A stretch of DNA of 64,000 nucleotides from Pseudovirgaria hyperparasitica (Eukaryota; Ascomycota; Dothideomycetes; Acrospermales; Acrospermaceae): assembly GCF_010093815.1 (NCBI RefSeq), contig NW_022985558.1, positions 192,640-256,639 of the forward strand, given 5' to 3'. The position numbers and the translations under genes were made by a program. A model generated the notes under the pieces. It saw nothing but the letters and a program-made list of their open reading frames with translations, made no database searches and had not been told where the DNA came from. Of the stretch, positions 8,995 to 18,405 are shown piece by piece. Position 1 is the first letter of the stretch. Every line of letters starts with the position of its first letter.

Positions 8995-10359
8995 CTATCC
9001 ACCAGCAATTACAGGCCCACCGCCAATCTTGCCGCTCAAGTTTTCATAGTAAGTGCCGTCCATACCAGCGATTTCTCTCGCCTCTCGGTTAAACGGCCCT
9101 TTGAGTGCGCCCTTGAAGTGCTCCATCACATTACTTCTGAAAACCTTCACCGGATCCGTCCCCTCCTGCTCACAGATCCAACTAAGCCAGCGGTGGCCAG
9201 TTGTCACATGCGTAATCTCATCATTATGAATGACGTCCAAAACTTCCACGCTCTCCGGATCACCACCTTTTCGAAACTTCTCGATCGTCAATGGATTAAT
9301 ATCAAGGCCTCGTGCCTCGTGCACCAAAGCGATAATACTGATCCTCGCTCGAAGATCATGTGCCGTTGCCGTTGCGCTCTCCCACAACCCGTGATGCACC
9401 GGCAACGCACCGAACGAGCTGCCCATTTCCTCCAACCTAGCTCGCAGCAACGAGAAGTGCTTGGCCTCGTCGTTTGCCACCTTCAACCAGTCATAGTAGA
9501 ACGTCCTTGGTAGCGCTTGCGGAGTAGTGGCCTCAGTCTGGAAGCTGGCAAAGCGCACGCAGATGTCGAGCGCAAGATCGATCGCCCATTGCTCAATGTT
9601 CGCAAGCGCGTGCAGTATCGTTATGCGGCTCTTGAGCGTACCGCCTTTGCCGGGGTTGGGCATCTCCCAGGGCTTGACGGCGGTGAGATTGGCGCGTGGA
9701 GGCTCGGATGGGGGTGTTATGCCTGCGCCAAGAGGCATGGGGTGCGGCGTCGATTCGCGAGTTGCAAAGTTGGAGAAAAGTGTCGTAGTGAGTTCAATCT
9801 TGCGTTCTGGGTCGGGTGTATTGAGGATGTGGACGCACCAGTCGCATAATGTGGCATCGGATCCATGGTCTGAATGTGTTCCTGTTGATATTGATGGTAG
9901 TTGCTCTGGTTTAGATCGAGGGCCATGTTTAAACTTGACTTGTTCGCTGACAGGAACAATGCTTGAGAGCGAGACATCTGTTGCATGATTGAAGTCTAGT
10001 GTAATCTCGTTGTCTTTTACGAAGACGGGGAAAGTGCATGCCTTTATGCCGTAGCTTGATTTCCCATTCTCGACATTAAAATCATAGGCGTGCCATGGGC
10101 ATGAAGCTATGTATGAAGAGTCCTCAATGTCGATATGTGCTGACTGCATTGGTCCACCGGCGTGTGGGCATTCTGCTTCCATAGCATAATACGACCATCC
10201 ACCGACAGAGGAAGAGATCTTGGACACTTTTCCATCCTTCTTGCCATCAGACGGTAGTGTTGGAAGACGAAACAAAACAAGTCTCTTGCCTGAAGATAGA
10301 TTAATCACATAACGACTATGCGTTAGATTATAGTGGTTTCCTAAAGGCAAAAGGGGCAT
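8995..10359 (-). CDS. Rieske [2Fe-2S] - DUF455 (ferritin-like diiron) fusion protein
   Basis: A 454-residue intronless frame. Residues 1-125 form a Rieske domain with Cys64 and His66 in ECPHAGGP and Cys87 and His90 in SCPWHAYDF, the exact C-x-H and C-x2-H ligand sets. Residues about 235-410 match DUF455, a ferritin-like helical bundle. Possible diiron ligands are Glu256 (ANIEQW), Glu298 and His301 (NDEAKH), Glu348 (VHEARG), and Glu381 and His384 (NDEITH). This E, ExxH, E, ExxH series is what a functional di-metal carboxylate site needs. A Rieske cluster joined to a diiron-type bundle suggests an oxygenase or hydroxylase whose electrons arrive through its own N-terminal domain; the substrate is unknown. 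There is no signal peptide, so a cytosolic location is likely. The start is the first ATG and fits the domain. Confidence 0.88.
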   Translation of the reverse strand: MPLLPLGNHYNLTHSRYVINLSSGKRLVLFRLPTLPSDGKKDGKVSKISSSVGGWSYYAMEAECPHAGGPMQSAHIDIEDSSYIASCPWHAYDFNVENGKSSYGIKACTFPVFVKDNEITLDFNHATDVSLSSIVPVSEQVKFKHGPRSKPEQLPSISTGTHSDHGSDATLCDWCVHILNTPDPERKIELTTTLFSNFATRESTPHPMPLGAGITPPSEPPRANLTAVKPWEMPNPGKGGTLKSRITILHALANIEQWAIDLALDICVRFASFQTEATTPQALPRTFYYDWLKVANDEAKHFSLLRARLEEMGSSFGALPVHHGLWESATATAHDLRARISIIALVHEARGLDINPLTIEKFRKGGDPESVEVLDVIHNDEITHVTTGHRWLSWICEQEGTDPVKVFRSNVMEHFKGALKGPFNREAREIAGMDGTYYENLSGKIGGGPVIAGG

Positions 10360-10765
10360 GGCACATGGCCTTGAAGTTGAGAGATGGCGTGTTGGTGGTG
10401 CTACGTGCTTATATATGTGGATCTGCGAAACGTCGCCAGCGTGCTTGCGTGAGAATCGTCAGATAGACCGGTACATGTGATGGCGGACTGGTGAGGAGAT
10501 GAAGTAGAATTTATCAATCGTTCTGATGCCAATGCAAGAACAGTTTCTATAACTCTTTGAGGCGCTAGAAAATATTGTTATCCTCAGGCATCAGCTCATA
10601 CGCTATACCTGATTGGGCCTAACTTGATGCTTAGTAGACTTGGGTAGAAAATGGACTTTTCATGTCTTATTTCGACTTCAGTGTTAACAAGTAGTACATT
10701 ATGCAATGCCTGAGCCTTATTTCTCATGCCACGCTCATGCAACCTATCAATCGTCTTCTATTACG
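10360..10765. other. Intergenic upstream of the Rieske-DUF455 gene
   Basis: Upstream flank of the minus-strand Rieske gene. No frame or RNA gene is supported. Confidence 0.4.
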
Positions 10766-11125
10766 ATCGAAGAGGACTTCGAGACCAAGATATAAATTGA
10801 ACGTCATCAAGCATATATCAAGACAGACCGCAGCTGCCCAGGCCCAGGGTGCAAACACGTCGTCCACTTGTTGGACAATTTCATTCACAGCGGTCCTAGT
10901 GGACAGAATATGTGTCTTGTACTGGAGTTCATCGCCCACGGTGCTGCAACAACGCTTCCCGAATACGCAGCTTCCGAACCGTATTAACGCTACATCGTCA
11001 AACAGATATTCGACTATCTTGACTGGTTGTATGGTTCCTGTGGCATCAGCAAACACTACGACCCAGATCAAACATGACTAGCCTGATGAAATGCAGATAT
11101 CAAGCCTGATAAAACTTCCATCGAA
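10766..11125 (+). pseudogene. Decayed SRPK-type protein kinase fragment
   Basis: One frame reads GCKHVVHLLDNFIHSGPSGQ and then NMCLVLEFIAHGAAT, which matches the beta4-beta5 and hinge region of SR-protein kinases (CxHVVxLLDxFxHxGPNGxHxCLVxE). After an in-frame TAA at the codon following EPY the similarity resumes with RYIVKQIFDYLDWLYGSCGI, the helix leading to the catalytic loop. The expected HxDLxPDN is degraded and followed by further stops (TGA after DPDQT, then TGA and TAA), with a remnant ADIKPD near 11100. No start and no complete kinase lobe are present, so this is a broken partial copy. The stops are of the CAA/CGA to TAA/TGA kind. Repeat-induced point mutation of a duplicated gene is possible but not shown. 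About 370 bases are recognisable. Confidence 0.7.
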
Positions 11126-11843
11126 CTTTGAGATGTGATGAAGCTGTTCATACGTATATCACACAGTCCGATCAACAGGGTGGTGTCGGCAAAAGACTAC
11201 GAGAGCTTTTGGGTTTTTCATCCAGTGATGTTGATGCACGAACATCAAGACAGCCATGGCTTATTGCCTATTTTTATGAATTGATAGCAAGATGAAGACT
11301 TGCTTGATCTCGTGCGATAGAATTCCCTTTCACACGTGGTTCGATAGTATGTCCTTCTGCTAATATTTGACGTGATGAGAACGAAAGTCCTCTTAGACCA
11401 TACGTATCTGATACACAGTCCCTCGAAACGTGCGTGACTGTTGTACCTGCAATTGCCGTATGGAAAGTGCTCAATACCCTTTCGGACTAGCGTGACCCAG
11501 ACGACTGACGCACTGCTCCGCGTCTCTCCATTCACCGGCACGTCGCTCTATACTGGAATGTTGACATCAAATTATCCTCTCTTGTCCAGCAATTACCCCC
11601 CGAGTTCGACCTGTTCAAGATATCCTCGTGCAGCTAAACTCCCAGTTGCTCTCGTCAGAGTCTGCGCGGCCTCGCAGGCAACCATGCGCCGTCCTCAAAC
11701 ACATTCGACTTAGGCGGCTCACACGTCCACTTTGATACAGCAAAGGGCACAACAGACATTGCTTTCTCCAACGGTGCTGCCCTCATTCATACTCCAGCCG
11801 CCGCCTCCGTACGCCGAGCTCATAGCGCGGCTCTATGGAGAGG
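11126..11843. other. Intergenic, possible further kinase debris, SPT20 promoter
   Basis: No intact frame. The strand is the same as the kinase fragment, and short patches might be more decayed kinase, but I could not align them. The last few hundred bases must contain the SPT20 promoter and leader. Confidence 0.4.
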
Positions 11844-13548
11844 ATGAACACTGCTGCTGTCGCGAGACCGCCCCAAACTCTCCGACAGCGACGCGAGTCG
11901 CAACGACCATCACAACTGAAGACTGCCCGCAACGGAGGCTTGGAGAATGGCGATACATCGAGTAGAGCTGAAGCCACTTCGGTGCCTTACGGTATCGTGT
12001 CTTGCCCACGCGCTCACATGAAATCTCTATACTCACAGTGTTGCAGTCAAGGACGACCAATATATCCTCCGGAAGTTCCAAGGCTTGCCTCCTTCCCTCG
12101 TCGTCCATCTCTATCCTTCATACTTTCGCATCGATCCAATTCCTGAATCTTTCGGCTATGATTCGCCTATGAAGGGCTTCCTGCAGCACATCCGAGATCA
12201 CACATTACCACATGACATATTAGAGGAGATATATGAATTGAACGCTCCGTTCTACGAAGGTAAGAACAAAATTGCGCGCGACGACTGCTCGCTGGCTAAT
12301 ATACTAACAGGTTGTCTGATCGTCCAAATCCAAAATCACAAGTCTATCAGCAACAGCCGACCCAAGAAAGGCCCAGCTAAGACTGAGAGTGATGGCGTCA
12401 AGACATTCTCCCTTCATAACAGAACCCAGTTCACGACTCCCTCTCCCTTTGTTCCCTTTGACAGTAAGCCTAATGCGCCGCAGCAGAACAATGTGAATGG
12501 TTCGAATTCCGAGGGTGCTGGCAGTGAAAATGCTGCGGAGAAGGAGAAGGAGAAGGAGAAAGAGAGGGAAAGCATGCCAGCTCCGCAGACAGCACAGCAA
12601 AAGGCAGCAAGTAACGAGCCCAAGATCTACACAGTCGTCCTGCATCCAACTGGGCTTTCCAAGCAAGAGGACATGCGCTTGCGAATGACGACCCATGTGT
12701 TTGATTCGAGCACCCTTCGCCGACAGCAAAATGGGAACCGTACTGCTGCGACGCCAACTATGGCGCAACCCCCGACACCGCTGACAGCCTTCTCTCCTAC
12801 ACTGTCCCAAGGCAAGGGATCCAACAAAGGCAGCCGTCCTCCGAAGACTCAAGCAGAAGTGTATGCGTACGAAGCAGAAGTCATCCTGCGGACGTCTGAA
12901 CAGTTATATCTTGAGCCGACCGCAACTTTTGAAGAGTCTCAACAACTAATAGACGACTTTACACACCCTAATTACAAGCATCCACCGCCTCCTCCCCGAA
13001 AGCGAAAGAGAACTGTTGCCGAACTGGCGGCGGACGATGCTGCGGCAGCCGCTCAGCAACGTTATATGCTCATTGGAGACGACCGCAAGGCAACGACTAC
13101 TACTGTGGCTACAGACGACGACGACGAAGTTCAACTTGGCGTGCGTGGAGGCAGCGCTGCCTTTGCCCCGCAGTTCTCAAGGTTCAAGACGCTCGAGAAT
13201 ATCAGAGCCGCCCATGAAGAGAACGAGAGGAGAAAGAAAGAGGAGGAGGCCAGAGCAGCCCAGACTCGCAAAGAACAACAGGAGCAGAAGAAGATTGCAG
13301 ACGCAGCGGAACAACAACAGCGTAATGAACAGTTGGCACGTCAACAACAACAAGCTCAATTGCAAGCACAGCAGCAACAGGCACAACAGGCGCAAGCACA
13401 ACGAGAGCAACAACAACAGCAACAGCAGCAGCAACAGCAACAACAGCAGCAGCAGCAACAACAACAACAGCAGCAGCAGCAGCAGCAGCAGCAACAGCAA
13501 CAACATCAACAACAGCAACAACCACAACATCAACCACATCAACAACAT

Positions 13549-13579
<31 letters not shown>

Positions 13580-15300
13580 AACAACAGCAGCAACAGCGAG
13601 GGCAGGCACAACAAGAAGCACAAGCAGTCCGCCAAGCTCAAGCCCGTGCTGCGCATCATCTCCACGCTCAACGTCAACAAGCAGCATCACCTCAAAACCC
13701 CCAGGCACAAGCCATGTCTCACGCCGCGCAACTCGCAAACCAGTCACAGCAGCAATTCAATGGGTCTCAAGGTCAACAGGGTTCACCTATCGTGCGTCAC
13801 CGTACCCCGTCGGCCTCTTCACCTAATCTTGCCTCTACCTCACACCCCATGGCCGCGCCCATGGCTGCCACAACTTCAAGTATGGGAGCTGGAAGTCCAC
13901 AGAGACCGCCTTCAGCTGTTTCACATCACCCTGGTGCCACTCCTCAGATCGGCATGGTTCGGCAGGCAAGTCAGAACCAAGGGCCAAGTCGGAACGGTAC
14001 GCCGCAATTGGTGCAAAACACGCCAAACATGAACGCTGCGGTGCCAGCGAATGGCGGCCGGATCATGACTCCACAGCCGGGCCGTGTAAATGCGCAGGGC
14101 AGTCCAATGGCCGGCGGACCGGTCATGATAAACCCACAATCGCAAGCTTTCGCACAGATGTCTCCCGAGCAGCAGCAGCAGCATATGATGATGCTCCAGC
14201 AACAGCAGCGTCGCCAGGTAGCAGCCCGCCAGGCCGCGATGGGTAACATGGCAGGATCTACGCAAGCCCAGTATATGGCAATGCGGCAGAGGCTCGGCCA
14301 GCTCCAGCTCCAAGCGCAACAACAGCCCGAGAATCAGGGCATCATGCTAGCAATTCAACAAGTCCAAAACCAGATGAGAGTGATACAGCAGCAGCATAAT
14401 CAACAACAACAACAGCAACAGCAGCAGCAGCAGCAGCAGCAACAGGGGCAGCCACAGATGTCACACTCTCCCAATCCCGGTCAGATGAATGGTGGCGTGC
14501 AAATGCGTCCACAGAACTCTCAAAACCCAACGATGATGAATCTAGCCCTGCAACAAAACGGCAATCCTGTGACTGCCCAGCAGCTGCAAGACTTCAAGAT
14601 AAGAATGCAAACACAATATCCTGACGGCAACTATCCCCCACAGATTGCCAACAACCTCAACCAAGCTGACCAGCAACTTCGGATCATGGCGAACAACCGT
14701 GCCCGCATGGTCTCGGCCCAGAACCAAGGCATGCAGCCAGGCATGGGTCAGCAGGGCATGCAGAACCTCAACGCCATGCCGAACATGAACGGCATGAACG
14801 GGGGAATGAACATGAACAATATGACTGGCATGAACAACAACATGACCGGCATGAACGGCATGGTCGGCATGCCCAGCCAACAGGGCGGCAACATGAACGC
14901 GCAGAACAACAACACGCACATGACAACGTACGCGCGCATGCTCCACCAGTCTCAGGAGAACCAGGTGCGCCAACGCATGATGATGGCCCATCAGCAGCAG
15001 CAACAGCAGCAGCGCCAGCAACAGGGTCTCGGGCCTACTAACATGCAGAACGGCGGCAGCATGCAGGGCATGGGCGGTAGCGGTGGTAGTGGTGGTGGTG
15101 GTGGCGGCGGCGGCGGCGTCGTCAACATGGGCGGTATGGGTGCTCAGATGCAGATGGCCCCGGGCCAAATGAATCCCCAGCAGATGCAGCAGGCCATGTT
15201 GCAGATGCGTATGCAGCAGCAACAGCAACAACAACAACAGCAGCAGCAGCAGCAGCAGCAGCATCAAAACAACCAAGGCGGTCAAAACGGCATGGGATGA
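11844..15300 (+). CDS. SPT20: SAGA complex subunit SPT20, glutamine-rich
   Basis: Three exons: 11844-11991, 12047-12259 and 12311-15300, with phase-1 introns of 55 and 51 bases; product about 1116 residues. The N terminus (NTAAVARPPQTLRQRRESQR) is the usual opening of fungal Spt20. Splicing then gives VPYVKDDQYILRKFQGLPPS, followed by LVVHLYPSYFRID, SPMKGFLQHIRDHTLPHDIL and, across intron 2, FYEGCLIVQIQNHKS, the Spt20 domain core. A short basic PPPRKRKRTVAEL element follows near residue 315. The remaining 700 residues are disordered: long Gln tracts, Met-Asn-Gly repeats and a Gly run. Spt20 holds the SAGA coactivator together and links it to activators in the nucleus. An ATG nine bases upstream at 11835 is an equally possible start. 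The length beyond yeast Spt20 is mostly the Gln-rich tail. Confidence 0.93.
13396..13596 (+). repeat. CAG/CAA trinucleotide tract coding polyglutamine in SPT20
   Basis: About 200 bases of mixed CAA and CAG codons, broken only by a few His and Pro codons. Smaller tracts of the same kind occur in the same exon near 14398-14445 and 15214-15262. Mixed codons suggest selection for glutamine rather than a pure slippage repeat. Antisense frames over this tract read as poly-Leu, poly-Val or poly-Ala and are not genes. Confidence 0.85.
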
Positions 15301-16222
15301 TCCGGAGGGGATTGATTGATTGCATGCATGCATGCATACATACATGCGTGAGTTGGCATGATACATGCGCTGCGCCAAACAAAGTCATCATCATATACCC
15401 AGGCGTTTTTTTGTTTTTCTTTGGAGCGCTTTGCGTTGGGAATGAACCCTCTCTCTTGGACTGTGTGTGTGTGTGTATCATCACTATGGTATTTTCGGGC
15501 TGGGAATGAATGAGCTTCTTATTTGAAGAGCGGGTGGGCAGACATGGTCGCATGGACGCATTGTCAATGTGAGGGATGGGGAAGGGCACGGCATGGCATG
15601 GATGGATGGATGGATGGATGGATGGCACGGCGTGGTCTGCATGCGATAGGATGCGATGTGAGATGATGGTATCTATCCACACACATACACACGCGTCCGT
15701 CTATAGATAGCGAGCGGCTTAATACAATTGCTATACTTGATGCTGGCTCGGGCTTGATGCTGGGTCTTGGCTTGATGCTGGCTCTGACTGTGGCTCTGGC
15801 TCTGACTGTGACTCTTGACTCGTAATGTGTTTGTTTGTGTGTTCGTCGGGGTATTTGTCTGTGTGTATACGTATGTATGTGCGAACTATAACGACCGGAC
15901 ATTGAATTTTCCAAACTTTCAAAGCTTCATGGACGTAAGTAAGCAATGCAATGCCACTCAACGAAACGCGTCCACACGAGGAATCGCACGCGGTACATCA
16001 GCAGTAAAAGGCCAGTCAGACAGTCAATTCATCCACTCATCAATCCAACATCCATACACCGCATCAAGTACAGCATTGCCATAAACGTCATTGCAACCTT
16101 TTCCTTTCTCCATTCATCCATTCCTTCCACACATACATACATACATCCTACATGCCCTCCTGGCATACAACCCCCTACTACACCCCATCATCCTCACGAC
16201 CATCCATCCACCCACCAACCAC
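15301..16222. other. Intergenic between convergent SPT20 and PEX22
   Basis: Low-complexity DNA: CATGCATG and ATAC repeats after the SPT20 stop, a (GT)n run near 15461-15474, an (ATGG)n run near 15596-15624, and a degenerate GGCTTGATGCTG-type repeat near 15736-15790. No gene is supported. Confidence 0.5.
15596..15624 (+). repeat. (ATGG)n microsatellite
   Basis: Seven tandem ATGG units within a GGCACGGCATGG context in the 3' flank of SPT20. Confidence 0.9.
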
Positions 16223-17766
16223 TCAATCACGCCCACCAACCCTCCTCTCGAAATCCTCCTCCATGCGCACACCCTCAACAACCTCAACCCTCTTCCCCAA
16301 ACCCACCATATCGCTACTCTGCCACCACTTCGCACTACCAGTACCACCACCACCAGCAGCACTCTCCCTCCCCTTCCCTCTACCCTTACCCAAGCCAGTA
16401 TCCGCGCCCCTACCACCACCAGCAACAACAGCATCACTCTCCTCATCATCATCATCCTCGGTATCAATCAGCCCGCCCAAGCCACCTCCCGCAGCACCGA
16501 CAACAACGACAATCTGCGCGACCCAGTCACGCAGCAGGGCGACATTCTCGCCTGCGTCGCCGGCGAGGCTATCGGTCAGGTAGACGAGGTCGGGCGCGAG
16601 GTGTCTGAGCATGTGGACGAAGCCGGAGGGGGTGTTGAAGGGCATGACGCAGGAGTCTGAGTCGACGAGGCGGAGGGCCTGGGCGTGGATGTCTCGGAGG
16701 GCGGGGGTGCTGTCGGGGGGTTGGGTGGCGGAGAGGGCGGGGGTGGTGCCGGGAGTGTATTCGGGGCGGGGGTCGAGGGTGGTGAGGTCGTCGCCGGGGG
16801 TGTGGGCTGCTGGGGTGCTGATGGCGCTGTAGGAGGAGCCGAGGGAGGCGGCGTGGAGGGAGGAGCGGCGGGATTTGGGGGTGGCCGGCATGTAGATGAG
16901 GATGAGGAGGTTTGTGGAGCGAGCGGAGGGGGGGAGGTGGGAGAGGATGGACTGAGGGGGATTGTGGTTAGTGATTTGGATGATACGGAGGGACCGGAAC
17001 GGAGGGGGACACGGAAGAGGGGGAAAAGGGAAAGGGGGTGTAAACATACAGCATTCTCAGAGAAATGATCTCCAGCATCATGCAACTCCTCCAACGCACT
17101 CTCCGCACTCAACACCACCGCAACAGTCTTCCTCTTCTTCCCCCCAGCACCAGCACCAGCACCAGCACCTCTCACACCCTCCGCAAACGCACCCGCATCC
17201 ACCACACCCCCGGTCGCACTCCTCTGCACGCTCTCCTCACTCCACCGCGCATGATCCCCAAAATCATCCCTCCCCTCCTCCTCGCGAATACTCTGCAGCG
17301 CACCACCCACCATCGCCCCCGCCGCCGCCACCCCAGCAACCACATTCCTGCGCGCCAGATCAAACGCCTGCTGCGGCGACGGCGTGCGCCGAATCGTATG
17401 GCTCATACGCGCCATGAACCCTGCGTCGTCGGGCGGGTACGCGCCCGGCATGTCTGCACCATGTCTCGCATCCGTCTCGCCTCCAAGAACGCCTTGGCTC
17501 TGGGCGTATGTGGTGCTGTTGTTATCCTTATTCTTATTGCTGTTCCGTGCCCGGGCATCGGTATACGGATCACCGTAGCTGAGATCCGTGTTCGTGTCGT
17601 CGTCGCTGGAATCGTCGTTGTTGCGCGCGCTCCAGACCCAGGCTGCGAGGCCGCCGGCGGCGAGCGTGGCGGTGATGAGGAGCGGGACCCAGTAGCCGAG
17701 GGTTGTGCGCCGCGTGGGCGGCTGGTTGCGACGGCGGCGGTCGTAGCGGTCGTAGGAGAAGGACAT
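16223..17766 (-). CDS. PEX22: Peroxisomal biogenesis factor 22 (Pex4 anchor)
   Basis: Two exons: 17766-17050 and 16951-16223, joined across a 98-base phase-0 intron (GTATGT...CCCTCAG); 481 residues. The N terminus is MSFSYDRYDRRRRNQPP, then one membrane segment (YWVPLLITATLAAGGLAAWV, about residues 25-46), then an acidic Asp/Asn-rich linker. The conserved core starts about residue 215 with KRKTVAVVLSAESALEEL and runs through the splice junction as ENASILSHLPPSA and NLLILIYMPATPK. This strand-helix pattern is typical of filamentous-fungal Pex22. In yeast Pex22 anchors and stimulates the ubiquitin-conjugating enzyme Pex4 on the peroxisomal membrane for Pex5 recycling. The C-terminal half is Gly-rich with acidic runs, longer than yeast Pex22 (about 180 residues) but usual for Pezizomycotina as I recall. 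Confidence 0.82.
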
Positions 17767-18405
17767 TACTTTTCTTTTTTCTTGGTTGTTTGTTTCGGGT
17801 CGGGTGTGTGTGTACGTGTGTGTTGTCAGGGCGTGTTATCGGCTTTTACATGTTCGGGTGAGCGAGTCGTGCGCGAGTAGTGAGAAGGGCAAAGGATCGG
17901 GGGGGTTCTGATGATTTGTTTGTTTGTTTGTTTGTTCGTGTGATGGACTGCCGCTGTTTGGATCTGGTATTGAAGTTGGAGAACTCGCGGTGGCTGGGAG
18001 AGCGGATGGAGGAGTGAGCGGAGGAGAGAGTGAAGTGAAGCTAGCGGTGTTGATGTTTTGGTGGCTCGTGCGTGCGGCGGCCGAGGGAACGGGAAAAGGG
18101 TAAATCCACGTGTGGCTGGGGAGTCGACAGCCGACGACGACGACGACGACGATCACGTTCACGCCGGCACGACAGAGTCAGAACCGAATTGATGGTGGAG
18201 CATTCTGATGATAACATATACAAAGCTCGTAATAACTGCAGTATGTCTGCCCTTCACCCTCGCAGACAAGACATCCCCAAGCCCCAGCCTGCCCACCCAT
18301 CAACCCCTATCATGCACTCCATAACCACATATCCGAACACCTCACCCCCCAGACCACAAGACCACAAGTCCGCAAGACCCCAAGACAACAAGACAACAAG
18401 ACAAT
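17767..18405. other. Intergenic, PEX22 promoter
   Basis: Upstream of PEX22 and downstream of the SRA-YDG gene, both minus strand. It contains a (TTTG)n run near 17916-17936 and a (GAC)n run near 18130-18150. Nothing coding is supported. Confidence 0.5.

Noticed and set aside
13177-13747. Antisense frames coding poly-Leu and poly-Val over SPT20
   Set aside because: These are mirror readings of the CAG/CAA glutamine tract.
15946-16608. Plus-strand frames opposite PEX22
   Set aside because: Pro/His-rich shadow readings of the PEX22 C-terminal exon.
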